Shown piece after piece: positions 9,329-19,371 of a DNA stretch of 64,000 bases. Both the position numbers and the translations under genes were made by a program. The notes below the pieces were generated by a model. The model was not told where the DNA came from. It was given only the letters and a program-made list of their open reading frames with translations, and ran no database searches. Each line of letters opens with the position of its first letter. Position 1 is the stretch's first letter. Source of the DNA: Pseudomonas synxantha (lineage in GTDB: Bacteria > Pseudomonadota > Gammaproteobacteria > Pseudomonadales > Pseudomonadaceae); the NCBI RefSeq assembly GCF_900105675.1, contig NZ_LT629786.1:2356001-2420000 (forward strand), in the 5' to 3' direction.

Positions 9329-10915
9329 TTGATCTCCACAGCTAACATCACCATGCAGTTCGGCGCCAAGCCGCTATTCGAGAACGTCTCGGTCAAGTTT
9401 GGCGCCGGCAACCGCTATGGCTTGATTGGTGCCAACGGTTGCGGCAAGTCGACCTTCATGAAAATTCTCGGCGGCGACCTTGACCCATCCGGCGGCCAGG
9501 TCATGCTGGAGCCGAATGTGCGCCTGGGCAAACTGCGCCAGGATCAGTTCGCCTATGAAGAATTCACCGTGCTTGACACCGTGATCATGGGCCACGAGGA
9601 GCTGTGGAAGGTCAAAGCCGAGCGCGACCGTATCTATTCGCTGCCGGAAATGAGCGAAGACGACGGCATGGCCGTGGCCGAGCTGGAAACCGAGTTCGCC
9701 GAGATGGACGGCTACACCGCCGAGTCCCGCGCCGGCGAGCTGTTGCTGGGTCTGGGCATTCCCCTGGAGCAGCACTTCGGCCCGATGAGCGAAGTGTCCC
9801 CTGGCTGGAAACTGCGCGTATTGCTGGCCCAGGCGTTGTTTTCCGACCCGGAAGTGCTGCTGCTCGACGAACCGACCAACCACCTGGACATCAACACCAT
9901 CCGCTGGCTGGAAAACATCCTGACCCAGCGCTCCAGCCTGATGATCATCATCTCTCACGACCGTCACTTCCTGAACAGCGTGTGCACCCACATGGCTGAC
10001 CTGGACTACGGTGAGCTGCGCCTGTTCCCGGGCAACTACGACGAGTACATGACCGTGGCGACCCAATCCCGCGAGCAGCTGCTGTCGGACAACGCCAAGA
10101 AGAAAGCGCAGATCTCCGAGCTGCAATCCTTCGTCAGCCGCTTCTCGGCCAACGCCTCGAAAGCCAAGCAGGCCACATCCCGTGCCAAGGCGATCGACAA
10201 GATCCAACTGGCCGAGGTCAAGCCTTCGAGCCGTGTGAGCCCGTTCATTCGTTTCGAGCAGACTAAAAAGCTGCACCGCCAGGCGGTCATGGTCGAAAAG
10301 ATGGCCAAAGGTTTTGACGGCAAGCCGCTGTTCAAAGACTTCAGCTTCCAGGTTGAAGCCGGCGAGCGCGTGGCGATCATCGGCCCCAACGGCATCGGCA
10401 AGACCACCCTGCTGCGTACCCTGGTCAACGAACTGACCCCGGATGCCGGCAGCATCAAGTGGACCGATGCTGCAGAACTGGGCTACTACGCCCAGGATCA
10501 CGCGAGTGACTTCGAAAACGACATGAGCCTGTTCGACTGGATGGGCCAATGGACCCAGGGCGAGCAAGTGATCCGCGGCACCCTTGGGCGCATGCTGTTC
10601 TCCAACGACGAGATCCTCAAGTCGGTCAAGGTGATCTCCGGTGGTGAGCAAGGACGTATGTTGTTCGGCAAGCTGATCCTGCAAAAGCCGAACGTGCTGA
10701 TCATGGACGAACCGACCAACCACTTGGACATGGAATCCATCGAAGCGCTGAACCTGGCGCTGGAGAACTACCCGGGCACGCTGATTTTCGTCAGTCACGA
10801 CCGTGAGTTCGTATCGTCCCTGGCCACTCGCATCATCGAGTTGAGCCCGAGCGGCGTGATCGACTTCAGCGGCACCTATGACGACTACCTGCGTAGTCAG
10901 GGCGTGGTGTTTTAA
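9329..10915 (+). CDS. ybiT: ABC-F ATPase YbiT
   Basis: ABC-F proteins have two ATP-binding cassettes and no membrane domain; they act on the ribosome, and YbiT is one of the four E. coli subfamilies. The 528 residues show Walker [10 protein letters not shown] (about 34-42) and GPNGIGKTT (about 354), the YbiT-type degenerate first signature [15 protein letters not shown], Walker [12 protein letters not shown] and [11 protein letters not shown], and the basic inter-domain linker rich in Lys/Ala around 250-290. The start appears to be TTG at 9329, preceded by TAGGTAAAG; the resulting N-terminus ([12 protein letters not shown]) matches family members. It is a single-gene unit closed by a strong terminator. 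Confidence 0.93.
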   Translation: MISTANITMQFGAKPLFENVSVKFGAGNRYGLIGANGCGKSTFMKILGGDLDPSGGQVMLEPNVRLGKLRQDQFAYEEFTVLDTVIMGHEELWKVKAERDRIYSLPEMSEDDGMAVAELETEFAEMDGYTAESRAGELLLGLGIPLEQHFGPMSEVSPGWKLRVLLAQALFSDPEVLLLDEPTNHLDINTIRWLENILTQRSSLMIIISHDRHFLNSVCTHMADLDYGELRLFPGNYDEYMTVATQSREQLLSDNAKKKAQISELQSFVSRFSANASKAKQATSRAKAIDKIQLAEVKPSSRVSPFIRFEQTKKLHRQAVMVEKMAKGFDGKPLFKDFSFQVEAGERVAIIGPNGIGKTTLLRTLVNELTPDAGSIKWTDAAELGYYAQDHASDFENDMSLFDWMGQWTQGEQVIRGTLGRMLFSNDEILKSVKVISGGEQGRMLFGKLILQKPNVLIMDEPTNHLDMESIEALNLALENYPGTLIFVSHDREFVSSLATRIIELSPSGVIDFSGTYDDYLRSQGVVF

Positions 10916-10951
10916 GGGCAGCCATTAGTTTTTAGCTGCTAGCTGCAAGAG

Positions 10952-10980
10952 AAAGCCCTGTCCATGTGACAGGGCTTTTT
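10952..10980 (+). terminator. Rho-independent terminator of ybiT
   Basis: An 11-bp stem, AAAGCCCTGTC with GACAGGGCTTT, around the loop CATGT, ending in a T-run, 36 bases after the ybiT stop. Confidence 0.9.
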
Positions 10981-10992
10981 GCATACCCACTA

Positions 10993-11094
10993 CTGTAGGA
11001 GCGAGCTTGCTCGCGAAAAACCTGAGAGCGCCGCGGAGAATCAGTCTACCCGCGTTATCATTGACGTTTTTCGCGAGCAAGCTCGCTCCTACAG
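10993..11094. repeat. REPIN, CTGTAGGAGCGAGC type
   Basis: Two inverted REP arms: CTGTAGGAGCGAGCTTGCTC at 10993 and its reverse complement ending at 11094, about 50 bases apart. This is a different sequence class from the GTGGGAGG REPs elsewhere in the window. It lies between the ybiT terminator and the next MFS gene, and an in-frame open stretch runs through it, which would mislead start calling. Confidence 0.85.
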
Positions 11095-11146
11095 GGGTGC
11101 CGGTTATGCCATGATGCTTTCACCGCCCGCCAGCGAACGAGTGCCC

Positions 11147-12319
11147 ATGCCTGCCGCCCCCTCCTCCCTGTCGATCACTTTGCAGATCGTCTCCATCGTC
11201 TTCTATACCTTCATCGCCTTTATCTGCATCGGCCTGCCGATTGCGGTGATTCCAGGCTATGTGCATGAACAACTGGGTTTCAGCGCGGTAGTGGCCGGTA
11301 TCGCCATTGGCTCGCAATACCTGGCCACGCTGCTCAGCCGCCCGATGGCCGGACGGGTGTCGGATAACGTCGGCACCAAGCGGGCGATTGTGCTGGGTTT
11401 GGCCGGCATCCTGATCAGCGGTGTGCTGACATTTATCGCCACGCTGCTGGAAAGCCTGCCGAACTTGAGCCTGGGGATTCTGATCGTCGGCCGTTTGTTG
11501 TTGGGCGTGGCCCAGGGCCTGATCGGCGTGGGCACCATCAGCTGGTGCATGGGCGCGGTAGGCGTCGAACATACCGCGCGTTCGATTTCCTGGAATGGTA
11601 TCGCTTCCTACGGCGCCATTGCCATTGGTGCGCCATTAGGCGTGGTGATGGTCGCGGAATATGGCTACATCAGCCTCGGTATTGCGCTGTCAGTGTTGGC
11701 GGCGTTGGGCCTGGTGCTGATCCGCAATAAGCCATCAGTGCCGGTGGTGCGCGGTGAGCGGCTGCCGTTCTGGGCGGTGTTCGGGCGAATCGCACCGTTC
11801 GGCACCAGCCTGTGCCTGGCCTCGATCGGCTATGGCACGCTGACAACCTTTATCACCCTGTATTACCTCAATCGTGGCTGGACCGGTGCGGCGTACTGCC
11901 TGACGGTATTTGGCGTGTGTTTTATCCTGTCGCGCCTGATGTTTATCTCCGCCATCAGCCGCTTTGGCGGGTTCACCGCCGCCATCGGCTGCATGCTCAT
12001 CGAAACCCTGGGCCTGACCCTGTTGTGGCTGGCGCCGTCCACCGGCGCGGCCTTGATCGGCGCCGGCCTGACCGGCTTTGGCTTGTCGCTGGTGTACCCG
12101 GCGCTGGGGGTGGAGGCCATCAAGCAGGTGCCGGACAGCAGCCGCGGTGCGGGGTTGAGCGCCTATGCGGTATTTTTCGACCTGGCCCTGGCGATTGCCG
12201 GACCGCTGATGGGCGCCGTGGCGTTGAACCTCGGCTACGGCTGGATCTTTTTCTGCGCGGCCTTGCTGTCGGTCAGTGCACTCGCCCTCACCGTACTGCT
12301 CAGGCGCCGCGCCTACTGA
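11147..12319 (+). CDS. MFS transporter, YhhS-like
   Basis: A 390-residue, 12-segment MFS protein close in pattern to the E. coli YhhS/YfcJ (arabinose-efflux-like) group: ITLQIVSIVFYTFIAFICIG in TM1, LPIAVIPGYVHEQLGFSAV, the loop motif SRPMAGRVSDNVGTKRAIV, ISWNGIASYGAIAIGAPLGV, and GLSLVYPALGVEAIK. The ATG at 11147 is chosen because it gives the family N-terminus; an ATG pair at 11111 would add 12 residues, and anything further upstream would be translated from the REPIN. Substrate unknown. Its 3' end overlaps the convergent hydrolase gene by seven bases. Confidence 0.85.
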   Translation: MPAAPSSLSITLQIVSIVFYTFIAFICIGLPIAVIPGYVHEQLGFSAVVAGIAIGSQYLATLLSRPMAGRVSDNVGTKRAIVLGLAGILISGVLTFIATLLESLPNLSLGILIVGRLLLGVAQGLIGVGTISWCMGAVGVEHTARSISWNGIASYGAIAIGAPLGVVMVAEYGYISLGIALSVLAALGLVLIRNKPSVPVVRGERLPFWAVFGRIAPFGTSLCLASIGYGTLTTFITLYYLNRGWTGAAYCLTVFGVCFILSRLMFISAISRFGGFTAAIGCMLIETLGLTLLWLAPSTGAALIGAGLTGFGLSLVYPALGVEAIKQVPDSSRGAGLSAYAVFFDLALAIAGPLMGAVALNLGYGWIFFCAALLSVSALALTVLLRRRAY

Positions 12320-13350
12320 TCAGCTGTCTGCAAACCGGCGCGGGTCACCTCGCCGAGGGTATGGCTGAAAAAGCGCCCGGCTTCGGAGACCATGTCGCGA
12401 TGGATACCTTCCCGGTCAACCCCATCGGCATCGGTGCAGATCGCCGGCATCGTCGCCAGTTGATTACTGTCACACGGCGCCATGAACACAAAGTGCCCTG
12501 CCCCGGCCAACAGCTTGAAGTCCGGCGGCTGCGGCAGCTTACGCGCCAGGGCGGCGGCGTTCTTGTCCACCGCCACCAATTGGTCGCCGTCGCCACTGTA
12601 GAGCAGCACCGGCACGTGCACGTCCGCCAGGGTATGGCGACCGAACATCAGGCTCAGCGGCGCCATCAGCATCAGGGCATGGATACGCGGGTCGGCCTGG
12701 GGCTGCAAGTCATCGCGGTCGACCACCAGCTCACCGTTGGTGGTGCAGGCATCGCGGTCCTCGGGGCGTTGCTGGCAGTAGCGGCGCAGGCGCTCGAAAT
12801 CAGGCTTGGCGCCCGCGAGGATCAGCGCCGTTTCGCCACCGGCTGAATAGCCGATGACGCCGATCTGATCAATATCGACGAAAGGCGACAGCATCGGGTC
12901 GGCCAGCGCGGCGGTAATGGCCTGGGAAATCTGGATCGGCCGGCCATACAGGTTGCTCACGGTGCCCAGGCGGCTGTGGTCCTTGTAGTTGTCGCCAGGG
13001 TGCAGCACAGCCACCACCACAAACCCCTTGCGTGCCAGGGACGTAGCCAGGTCGTGCAAGGCCAAAGGCGTCCCGGTATTGCCATGGGACAGCATCAGCA
13101 TCGGGAAACGGCCGATGGCGACCTTGGAATCTTCGCTGGCGGCAACTTGATAGGCGCCCAGTGACGTGGTGTGCTCGGCCTCGGTGGAAGGGTAAAACGC
13201 GATAGCTTTCATCGGCTGCGAATCCAGCGGATCGAGCACACTCATGCGATGAAAGCCCACGCTCCAATGGGGGGGCGGTGCCGGGGCAGCGTGCACTGAA
13301 ACCAGGCCGCCAAGCAGGGAGAGAGCCAAAACAGCACAAAGACGCATCAT
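12313..13350 (-). CDS. Secreted alpha/beta hydrolase, dienelactone-hydrolase-like
   Basis: A 345-residue exported hydrolase. A signal peptide (MMRLCAVLALSLLGGLVSVHA, cleavage after VHA) precedes an alpha/beta-hydrolase fold: the oxyanion region LMLSHGNTGTPL, the nucleophile elbow GYSAGG (Ser about residue 170), the acid-bearing loop LLYSGDGDQLV and the late catalytic His in GAGHFVF. It resembles the 'predicted dienelactone hydrolase' group (COG4188). Several Cys in the lid region (RRYCQQRPEDRDACTTN, MAPCDSN, AICTDADG) suggest disulfides, consistent with a periplasmic location. The ATG at 13350 is preceded by AGGTGG seven bases away. Substrate unknown. Confidence 0.82.
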   Translation of the reverse strand: MMRLCAVLALSLLGGLVSVHAAPAPPPHWSVGFHRMSVLDPLDSQPMKAIAFYPSTEAEHTTSLGAYQVAASEDSKVAIGRFPMLMLSHGNTGTPLALHDLATSLARKGFVVVAVLHPGDNYKDHSRLGTVSNLYGRPIQISQAITAALADPMLSPFVDIDQIGVIGYSAGGETALILAGAKPDFERLRRYCQQRPEDRDACTTNGELVVDRDDLQPQADPRIHALMLMAPLSLMFGRHTLADVHVPVLLYSGDGDQLVAVDKNAAALARKLPQPPDFKLLAGAGHFVFMAPCDSNQLATMPAICTDADGVDREGIHRDMVSEAGRFFSHTLGEVTRAGLQTADQ

Positions 13351-13437
13351 GGGGACGTCCACCTTTGCTGCGCAAAAACCGGCATGGCGAATTAAAGCCC
13401 AGGGTATTGGAGCAATGGTTGCATAACCTGGGCCATA

Positions 13438-13490
13438 AACAAAAAAACTCCGTACTCCGCTCGCGTTCAGGCGATCAGAATACAGAGTTT
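13438..13490 (-). terminator. Terminator downstream of azoR
   Basis: On the minus strand AAACTCTGTATTC pairs with GAGTACGGAGTTT (13 pairs, two of them G-U) around a 20-nt loop, and a run of seven T follows. It lies about 50 bases after the azoR stop. Confidence 0.8.
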
Positions 13491-13540
13491 AGGCGCCCGG
13501 CTTCAGAATGAAACCGGGAAAAATGCTATTTACAAAAGCC

Positions 13541-14152
13541 TTACGCAGCTGCGAACAACTGCTGGTTGATGCGCGCGTTGGCATCGTTCAACGCTTTGCT
13601 GCGAGCTTCATCACCGTAGGCCAGGCCTTCGGCGCGAACGATCTCGATATCGGTGATGCCGAGGAAACCAAACAGCAGTTTCAAGTAACCTTCATGGGCG
13701 GCGCCCGAAGCTTGGTCCGCATGCAGGCCGCCGGCGGTGGAGACGATAATGACTTTCTTGTTGCCGCACAGGCCTTCCGGGCCGGCTTCGGTGTAGCGGA
13801 AGGTCTGGCCGGCGACCGCGATGCGATCGATCCAGGCTTTCAACTGGGTAGGAATAGTGAAGTTGTACATCGGCGCGCCCACGACCACGGCATCGGCAGC
13901 CAGGAATTCAGCCAGCGACGTTGCACTCAGTTGAGCCTCGTGTTTTTGCGCCGCATCGCGCAGTTCAGCAGCCGTGCCCAATGCGCCCAGGGTGGCGCCG
14001 GAAAAGTGATTGATGCCTTCGCTGGCCAGGTCACGGTAAGTCACTTCCACCCCCGGCTCAGCCGCTTGCCACGCCTTGACCACACCAGCGCTGAGCTGGC
14101 GGGAAGCGGAGTTGTCGCCGAGGATGCTGGAATCGATATGCAGTAGTTTCAT
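13541..14152 (-). CDS. azoR: FMN-dependent NADH:quinone/azo reductase AzoR
   Basis: A 203-residue flavodoxin-fold enzyme of the AzoR family, which uses NADH and FMN for two-electron reduction of quinones and azo compounds. Family features: the N-terminal phosphate-binding region [19 protein letters not shown], the FMN-contacting [18 protein letters not shown] (about 93-110), the [11 protein letters not shown] loop, and VSTAGGLH. It is transcribed away from the LysR gene at 14278; the 125-base gap between them should hold both promoters, and LysR partners of azoreductases commonly regulate them. It is followed by a good terminator, so it is monocistronic. Confidence 0.93.
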   Translation of the reverse strand: MKLLHIDSSILGDNSASRQLSAGVVKAWQAAEPGVEVTYRDLASEGINHFSGATLGALGTAAELRDAAQKHEAQLSATSLAEFLAADAVVVGAPMYNFTIPTQLKAWIDRIAVAGQTFRYTEAGPEGLCGNKKVIIVSTAGGLHADQASGAAHEGYLKLLFGFLGITDIEIVRAEGLAYGDEARSKALNDANARINQQLFAAA

Positions 14153-14277
14153 GGTGGATCTCCGAGGTGGGATCGACAGTGGCGATCAGATGGTGGTGAT
14201 GCTACGCATGAAACCAATAGTCGATAAGCCAGCTAAAATGCGATAGTTTGTCCCACTGACAGGACAATAGGCCCAGC

Positions 14278-15186
14278 ATGCAAGACCTCAATGACCTCTA
14301 CTATTTCGCCAAAGTCGTCGAAGCCGGCGGTTTCGCTGCGGCCGGGCGGCTACTCGGGATTCCCAAGTCCAGGCTGTCACGGCGCATCGCCGAATTAGAA
14401 GAACGCCTGGGCGCCCGCCTGTTGCAACGAACTACCCGGCAACTGACGCTGACCGCCGTCGGCGAGCGCTACTTGCGCCATTGCCAGGCCATGTTGCTGG
14501 AAGCGGAGATGGCCGATGAGGCCGTGGCGAGCATGTCCAGCGAGCCCCGTGGGCGCCTGCGGGTCAGTTGCCCGGTGGGCCTGGCCCAACACATCCTGCC
14601 GGAACTGGTGGCCGGGTTTCTTGCCGCGCATCCGTTGGTGCAGTTGGATATGACCCTGGTCAACCGCCGCGTCGACCTGGTGGCCGAAGGCATTGACGTG
14701 GCCCTGCGCGTGCGCGAACTGGGCGATGAAGACCCGCTGCTGGTGACCAAGCGCCTGCGCCAGGCCCAGACCGTACTGGTCGCCAGCCCCGCGCTGATGC
14801 GTGAGCGGCAGGTACATACCCTCGACGACCTCAGGCAACTGCCCGTACTTGGTGCACTTGAGGCGGATCGCATGGTGCACCAGCGCATCCTCGACCCTCA
14901 GGGCAACCCCTACGACCTGGTGATGGAGGCCCGGCTGGGCATCGAAGACTTTATCGTGCGCAAGGCCAGCGCCATCATGGGTCTGGGCTTCACGGTGCTG
15001 CCGATGATGTATTGCGAGGAAGAACTGGCCAGTGGCCGCCTGGTGCAATTGCTGCCGCAATGGTCATTGCCGGGCGGCTGGTTGCAAGCCGTGTACCCGC
15101 ATCGACGTGGTGTGTTGCCAGCCATCCGCGCCTGGATCGACTACCTGGAAGAAGGCTTCAAAGGCTGTGGAGACCGTTTGCTATGA
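14278..15186 (+). CDS. LysR-family transcriptional regulator
   Basis: A 302-residue LysR regulator. The winged HTH is at the N-terminus (DLNDLYYFAKVVEAGGFAAA, then KSRLSRRIAELEERLGARLLQRTTRQLTLT), followed by the substrate-binding domain beginning GRLRVSCPVGLAQHILPELV. This 'DL.DLYYFAKVVE' opening is common in regulators next to quinone or azo reductases. It is divergent from azoR, the likely target, and its stop overlaps the start of the next gene (ATGA). Confidence 0.9.
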   Translation: MQDLNDLYYFAKVVEAGGFAAAGRLLGIPKSRLSRRIAELEERLGARLLQRTTRQLTLTAVGERYLRHCQAMLLEAEMADEAVASMSSEPRGRLRVSCPVGLAQHILPELVAGFLAAHPLVQLDMTLVNRRVDLVAEGIDVALRVRELGDEDPLLVTKRLRQAQTVLVASPALMRERQVHTLDDLRQLPVLGALEADRMVHQRILDPQGNPYDLVMEARLGIEDFIVRKASAIMGLGFTVLPMMYCEEELASGRLVQLLPQWSLPGGWLQAVYPHRRGVLPAIRAWIDYLEEGFKGCGDRLL

Positions 15187-15539
15187 GCCTGAGCGAAGCA
15201 CAAGTCGCCGCGTTCTGCCTGGGCCTGCCTGGTGCGCGGGAAGACTACAAATGGGGCGGCGTGCGCGTGTTCTCGATTGCCGGCAACAAGATGTTCGCCC
15301 TGCAGAACCTGCGTGGTGAATCGCTGGCATTCAAAGTGGACAAGGACCTGTTCCTGGGCCACGTCGACCGCCCGGGCATCCACCCGGCGCCATATCTGGC
15401 CCGGGCACAGTGGATCATCATGAACACGCCCTACCCGCTGGGCGCCGACGAGCTGCGCGGCCTGTTGCAGCGCTCCCACCAACTGGTGGTGAGCAAGCTG
15501 CCCAAGCGCACACAGATTGGCCTGTTGCTAGAGGATTGA
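15183..15539 (+). CDS. MmcQ/YjbR family protein
   Basis: A 118-residue protein of the MmcQ/YjbR family, small proteins with a CyaY-like fold and a proposed DNA-binding role but no firmly known function. Conserved features: CLGLPGAREDYKWGG near the start, VRVFSIAGNKMFAL, LAFKVD, PGIHPAPYLARAQWI, and the C-terminal HQLVVSKLPKR. It is translationally coupled to the LysR gene by an ATGA overlap. Its 3' end overlaps the convergent DUF1294 gene by 12 bases. Confidence 0.85.
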   Translation: MSLSEAQVAAFCLGLPGAREDYKWGGVRVFSIAGNKMFALQNLRGESLAFKVDKDLFLGHVDRPGIHPAPYLARAQWIIMNTPYPLGADELRGLLQRSHQLVVSKLPKRTQIGLLLED

Positions 15540-15911
15540 CAGCAACGTGCCGCCCAGGAACAGCTGGTCCAACCAGAACACCTGGTGCAACAGCACGATC
15601 ACCCAGAACAGCACTTGGTAGGACACCTTGCGCGTCTTGTGCCGGAACACCTGCTGGGCGATCAACGCCCCCGGCCAACCGCCCGCCAGCTCGACGGCAT
15701 GCAGGATGTTTTCCGGGGTGCGCCAGCCTTCGGTCTGGGCCTTGCGCTTGTCGCTCCAGTACAGGAAAAACGCCACCACGCTGACCAGCCCATACGCCGC
15801 CAACGGGATCACCGTCTCACCGCGATACCACAGCAACGCCGAGCCCAACAGCGGCGCGGCGCACAGCAGCGCAAAGATCAGCGCCTTCAGGCGTGGATGC
15901 TGGACGCTCAT
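15528..15911 (-). CDS. DUF1294 membrane protein
   Basis: A 127-residue small membrane protein of the DUF1294 family. Visible hallmarks are the hydrophobic segment [20 protein letters not shown], the second segment [21 protein letters not shown], the motif [20 protein letters not shown] and [22 protein letters not shown]. Many relatives carry an N-terminal cold-shock domain; this one does not. Starting at the ATG at 15911 it overlaps the uppP stop by four bases, so the two are co-transcribed. Function unknown. Confidence 0.85.
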   Translation of the reverse strand: MSVQHPRLKALIFALLCAAPLLGSALLWYRGETVIPLAAYGLVSVVAFFLYWSDKRKAQTEGWRTPENILHAVELAGGWPGALIAQQVFRHKTRKVSYQVLFWVIVLLHQVFWLDQLFLGGTLLSIL

Positions 15912-16738
15912 GGCTTGACTGCAGTCCAGTCGACCAAGCCGAACTGCCAAGTCGCCAGGATCACCAGGCCGAAGGCGATCCGGTACCAGGCAAACGCCGC
16001 GTAGCTGTGGCTGGCGATGAATTTGAGCAACGCCTTGACCGCGATCATCGCGAAGATGAACGAGGTGACAAAGCCAATGGCGAACACCGGCAGGTCGGCC
16101 GGCTGGAACAGATCACGGTATTTGTAGCCCGAGTACACCGCGGCACCGACCATGGTCGGCATGGCCAGGAAGAACGAAAATTCGGTGGCGGTCTTGCGCG
16201 ACAGGCCGAACAGCAGGCCGCCGATAATCGTCGCACCGGAGCGCGAAGTACCCGGGATCATCGCCAGGCACTGGGCCAGGCCAACCTTGAGGGCGTCTTT
16301 CCAGGTAATGTCATCCACGGTTTCAGCGCGCACCGCATGCTGGCGGCGCTCGGCCCACAGCATGATCACGCCACCTACCACCAGGGCGGTGGCGACGGTG
16401 ATCGGGTTGAACAGGTAGTGCTTGATCAGGTCGGCAAAAATCACCCCCAGTACCACCGCCGGCAACACGGCAATGATCAGGTTGACGGTGAAGCGCCGGG
16501 CCTTGGGCTGGGTCGGCAGGCCGATGACCACGTCGAGGATCTTGCGGCGAAACTCCCAGACCACCGCGAGGATCGCGCCGAGCTGGATGATGATATTGAA
16601 GGCTTCGAAACGTTCGCCGCCGAAATTGATCAAGTCGGCGACGATGATCTGGTGGCCGGTGCTGGAGATCGGCAGGAACTCCGTCAGCCCCTCGACGATG
16701 CCGAGAATCAATGCCTGTATGGCGGTCCAAAAATCCAT
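15908..16738 (-). CDS. uppP: Undecaprenyl-diphosphatase UppP (BacA)
   Basis: UppP dephosphorylates undecaprenyl pyrophosphate at the cytoplasmic membrane to recycle the lipid carrier for peptidoglycan and O-antigen; overexpression gives bacitracin resistance. The 276-residue protein carries both family motifs: the Glu-rich [17 protein letters not shown] (about residues 12-28) and [10 protein letters not shown] (about 163-172), among eight predicted membrane segments. The ATG at 16738 has a TTGGAGA ribosome-binding site at normal spacing; an in-frame codon six residues upstream is less likely. First gene of a uppP-DUF1294 unit. Confidence 0.95.
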   Translation of the reverse strand: MDFWTAIQALILGIVEGLTEFLPISSTGHQIIVADLINFGGERFEAFNIIIQLGAILAVVWEFRRKILDVVIGLPTQPKARRFTVNLIIAVLPAVVLGVIFADLIKHYLFNPITVATALVVGGVIMLWAERRQHAVRAETVDDITWKDALKVGLAQCLAMIPGTSRSGATIIGGLLFGLSRKTATEFSFFLAMPTMVGAAVYSGYKYRDLFQPADLPVFAIGFVTSFIFAMIAVKALLKFIASHSYAAFAWYRIAFGLVILATWQFGLVDWTAVKP

Positions 16739-16965
16739 GCTGTCTCCAAAGGTCACGCGCGTGGCATGCCTCTTAAGTTTTTTTAAAGTTCACTGACGAC
16801 GAGCGCACTCAAGCGCCCGCGGTTGATTCTCAACGCCGGTCTGCAAAAATTCCGTGAAAAATCAGGCAGTACTCAGGTTTTCCGATTCCGGGCCGAAAGC
16901 CTATCAGACACGCCGGAAATCTCGAAGCAGCACCACAATTATAAAGAGCATGGAGTGACAGGACG

Positions 16966-18600
16966 ATGAACAGTTTGCGCAGCATGTCGATCAGCCGCCG
17001 CCTTTGGCTGATCCTGATAGTCGCCGTGTTGATGCTGTTGGCCTTGGGGTTGCTGATGCTCAACCAGATCCGTGGCGACCTTTACCAGGCCAAGCGCCAA
17101 CAGACCCAGCATGTGGTGCAGACCGCCAGCGGCGTGCTCAGCTATTACCAGAACCTGGAAAAGACCGGCGTACTGACCCGCGATACCGCGCAGCAGCAAG
17201 CCCTCAGCGCAGTGCGCGGGCTGCGCTATGACCACGATGATTACTTCTGGATCAACGACCTCACCCCCGTGATGATCATGCACGCGGCCAACCCCAAGCT
17301 CGATGGCCAGAACCTCTCGGCGATTCGCGACCCGGACGGCTTCGCCGTATTCAACGAGTTCGTGAGTCTGGCCAAGGCCAAGGGCGCCGGTATCGTCAAC
17401 TACCGCTGGCCGAAACCTGGGGCCGAAGCACCGGTGGAAAAAACCTCGTACATCCAGCTGTTCGAACCCTGGGGCTGGATTATCGGTTCCGGCGTCTATG
17501 TGGATGATGTGCAGGCTGAATTCAACGCTCAGGTGTGGAAAGCCTCGTTCATTGTGCTAGGCATCGCGCTGGTCATGGGTCTGCTGGTATCACTGATTGC
17601 CCGCAGTATCGTGCAGCCGTTGCAGGCGGCCGTGAACGCCATGGGCAATATTGCCAGCGGCGAAAGCGACCTGACCCGCAGCCTCGACACCCACGGCAGC
17701 GACGAGCTCACCCAACTGGCCCGGCATTTCAACAGCTTCACCGCCAAGTTGCGCCAGGTGGTTGGCCAGTTGCAGGTATGCGCGACCGCCCTGGGCCAGT
17801 CGTCCACGGAGTTGGGCCACAACGCCAGCCAGGCCCACGACCGCAGCCAGCAGCAATCGCAGCAGATGGAGTTGGTGGCTACCGCTATCAATGAAGTCAC
17901 CTACGGCGTGCAGGACGTGGCGAAGAATGCCGAACATGCCGCCAGCGAAATGCGCGATGCCCAAGCCCAGGCGCAACAGGGCCAGGTCAACATCGATGGC
18001 AGTTTGCAGCAGATCGACCAGCTCTCCAACACCATCAGCCAGGCCGTAGAGGTGATTCGCACGCTCTCCAGCGAAAGCACTCAGATTGGCGGCGTCCTCG
18101 AAGTGATCCGCTCCATCGCCGACCAGACCAACCTGCTCGCCCTGAACGCCGCCATTGAAGCCGCCCGCGCTGGCGAACAGGGCCGTGGGTTTGCGGTGGT
18201 CGCCGATGAAGTGCGCCTGCTGGCCCAGCGCACGCAGAAATCCACCGCCGAAATCCAGGCAATGATCGAGCGCTTGCAAGGCCACTCGGAAGCGGCGGTC
18301 AAGGTCATCAGCGACAGCCACAGCGCCTCGCAACTGACCATCGAGCAGGCCGGCCAGGCGGGGGCCAGCCTCACCGCCATCGGCCAGGCGCTGCACAACC
18401 TCAACGGTTTGAACGCCTCGATTGCCAGCGCCACCCTGCAACAGGCCCATGTGGTCGAAGATATCAACCAGAACGTCACCCAGGCCGCAGGGTTGTCCCA
18501 CAGCACGGCGCTGGCGGCCGAACAATCCAGCGTGGCGAGTGGGCAGTTGCGTGGGCTGAGTGAGCAGCTTGATGGGTTGCTGCGCCAATTCCGAATCTAG
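16966..18600 (+). CDS. Methyl-accepting chemotaxis protein with single Cache domain
   Basis: A 544-residue chemoreceptor. Order: TM1 (about 12-33), a periplasmic sCache_2-type sensor domain (about 35-185) with the typical DDYFWINDL and [12 protein letters not shown] strands, TM2 (about 188-212), HAMP ([20 protein letters not shown]), and the cytoplasmic signalling domain with the conserved hairpin [20 protein letters not shown] and [12 protein letters not shown]. There is no C-terminal NWETF-type CheR-binding pentapeptide. sCache_2 receptors often sense small carboxylates, but the ligand cannot be read here. Single-gene unit, with a REPIN directly behind. Confidence 0.92.
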   Translation: MNSLRSMSISRRLWLILIVAVLMLLALGLLMLNQIRGDLYQAKRQQTQHVVQTASGVLSYYQNLEKTGVLTRDTAQQQALSAVRGLRYDHDDYFWINDLTPVMIMHAANPKLDGQNLSAIRDPDGFAVFNEFVSLAKAKGAGIVNYRWPKPGAEAPVEKTSYIQLFEPWGWIIGSGVYVDDVQAEFNAQVWKASFIVLGIALVMGLLVSLIARSIVQPLQAAVNAMGNIASGESDLTRSLDTHGSDELTQLARHFNSFTAKLRQVVGQLQVCATALGQSSTELGHNASQAHDRSQQQSQQMELVATAINEVTYGVQDVAKNAEHAASEMRDAQAQAQQGQVNIDGSLQQIDQLSNTISQAVEVIRTLSSESTQIGGVLEVIRSIADQTNLLALNAAIEAARAGEQGRGFAVVADEVRLLAQRTQKSTAEIQAMIERLQGHSEAAVKVISDSHSASQLTIEQAGQAGASLTAIGQALHNLNGLNASIASATLQQAHVVEDINQNVTQAAGLSHSTALAAEQSSVASGQLRGLSEQLDGLLRQFRI

Positions 18601-18612
18601 CGCCGGCAACTT

Positions 18613-18713
18613 TGGGAGGGGCGGTGCGACGATTCGACTTGCTCCCGATTACGGTGGGTCAGTTGCAAATGAGCTGACTGATCCAACGTAATCGGGAGCA
18701 AGCCCCCTCCCAC
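18613..18713. repeat. REPIN with one extended arm
   Basis: The left arm is GGGAGGGG followed by an extra segment CGGTGCGACGATTCGA before CTTGCTCCCGAT; the right arm is the normal ATCGGGAGCAAGCCCCCTCC reversed form ending CCCAC. The extra 16-base segment recurs in REPs near 25030 and 57410. It lies directly behind the chemoreceptor gene. Confidence 0.85.
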
Positions 18714-18807
18714 ATTTTTGTACGATGTATGCCCATTGCACGCAAGTTTGAAGATCGCTGGCCTCTAGGTACAATCACCGCCCTCTCCCACTTCCCAAGG
18801 ATCCACC

Positions 18808-19371
18808 ATGTCCGGGCTTGAACTGTTCGCCGCCGCCCTGGGGGTGATCGCTGTCTGGCTGACGGTCAAGCAGAACCCCTGGTGCTGGCCCATCGGCCTG
18901 GTAATGGTGCTGCTCTACACCTGGGTTTTCTTCGAGGTAAAACTCTACTCCGACATGCTGCTGCAGGTGGTCTACGCCGCGTTGCAAGTCTATGGCTGGT
19001 GGCAATGGACCCGCGCCGGCGAGGTCAGGCAGGGTCGCCAGGTCACCCGCCTGGGGGCACCTGCGATCATGACCAGCCTGGCCGTGGGCGCCGTTGGCAG
19101 CCTGTTGCTCGGCGCCGCCATGGCCCACTGGACCGACGCCGCACAGCCATGGCTCGACGCGGCCCTTACCGGTTTCAGCCTGGTGGCGCAAATGTGGATG
19201 GCGCAAAAACGCCTGCAGTGCTGGCCGTTGTGGATTGTGGTGGATGTAATATTCGTCGGGCTCTTCCTCTACAAAGGCCTCTACCTCACCGCCGCGCTCT
19301 ACGCGCTGTTCACCGCCATCGCTGTGCAAGGCTGGCGTGAATGGCGCGCCGACCCGGCGTTGCAGCCATGA
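18808..19371 (+). CDS. pnuC: PnuC nicotinamide riboside/mononucleotide transporter
   Basis: A 187-residue PnuC-family permease, which moves nicotinamide riboside (or NMN in older annotation) across the inner membrane down a gradient maintained by phosphorylation inside. Seven predicted membrane segments; family features are NPWCWPIGLVMVLLYTWVFF, the Tyr-Trp-Gln motif QVYGWWQWTRAGE, and QKRLQCWPLWIVVDV. An AAGGA site precedes the ATG. Its stop overlaps the start of a ribosylnicotinamide-kinase-like gene (ATGA), which supplies the expected kinase partner and supports the riboside role. Confidence 0.9.
   Translation: MSGLELFAAALGVIAVWLTVKQNPWCWPIGLVMVLLYTWVFFEVKLYSDMLLQVVYAALQVYGWWQWTRAGEVRQGRQVTRLGAPAIMTSLAVGAVGSLLLGAAMAHWTDAAQPWLDAALTGFSLVAQMWMAQKRLQCWPLWIVVDVIFVGLFLYKGLYLTAALYALFTAIAVQGWREWRADPALQP

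Noticed and set aside
9374..10798. A 474-codon minus-strand frame
   Set aside because: Antisense to ybiT, which has complete ATPase motifs.
10979..11146. N-terminal extension of the YhhS-like MFS protein
   Set aside because: The extension is encoded mostly by REPIN sequence; family members begin at the ATG near 11147.
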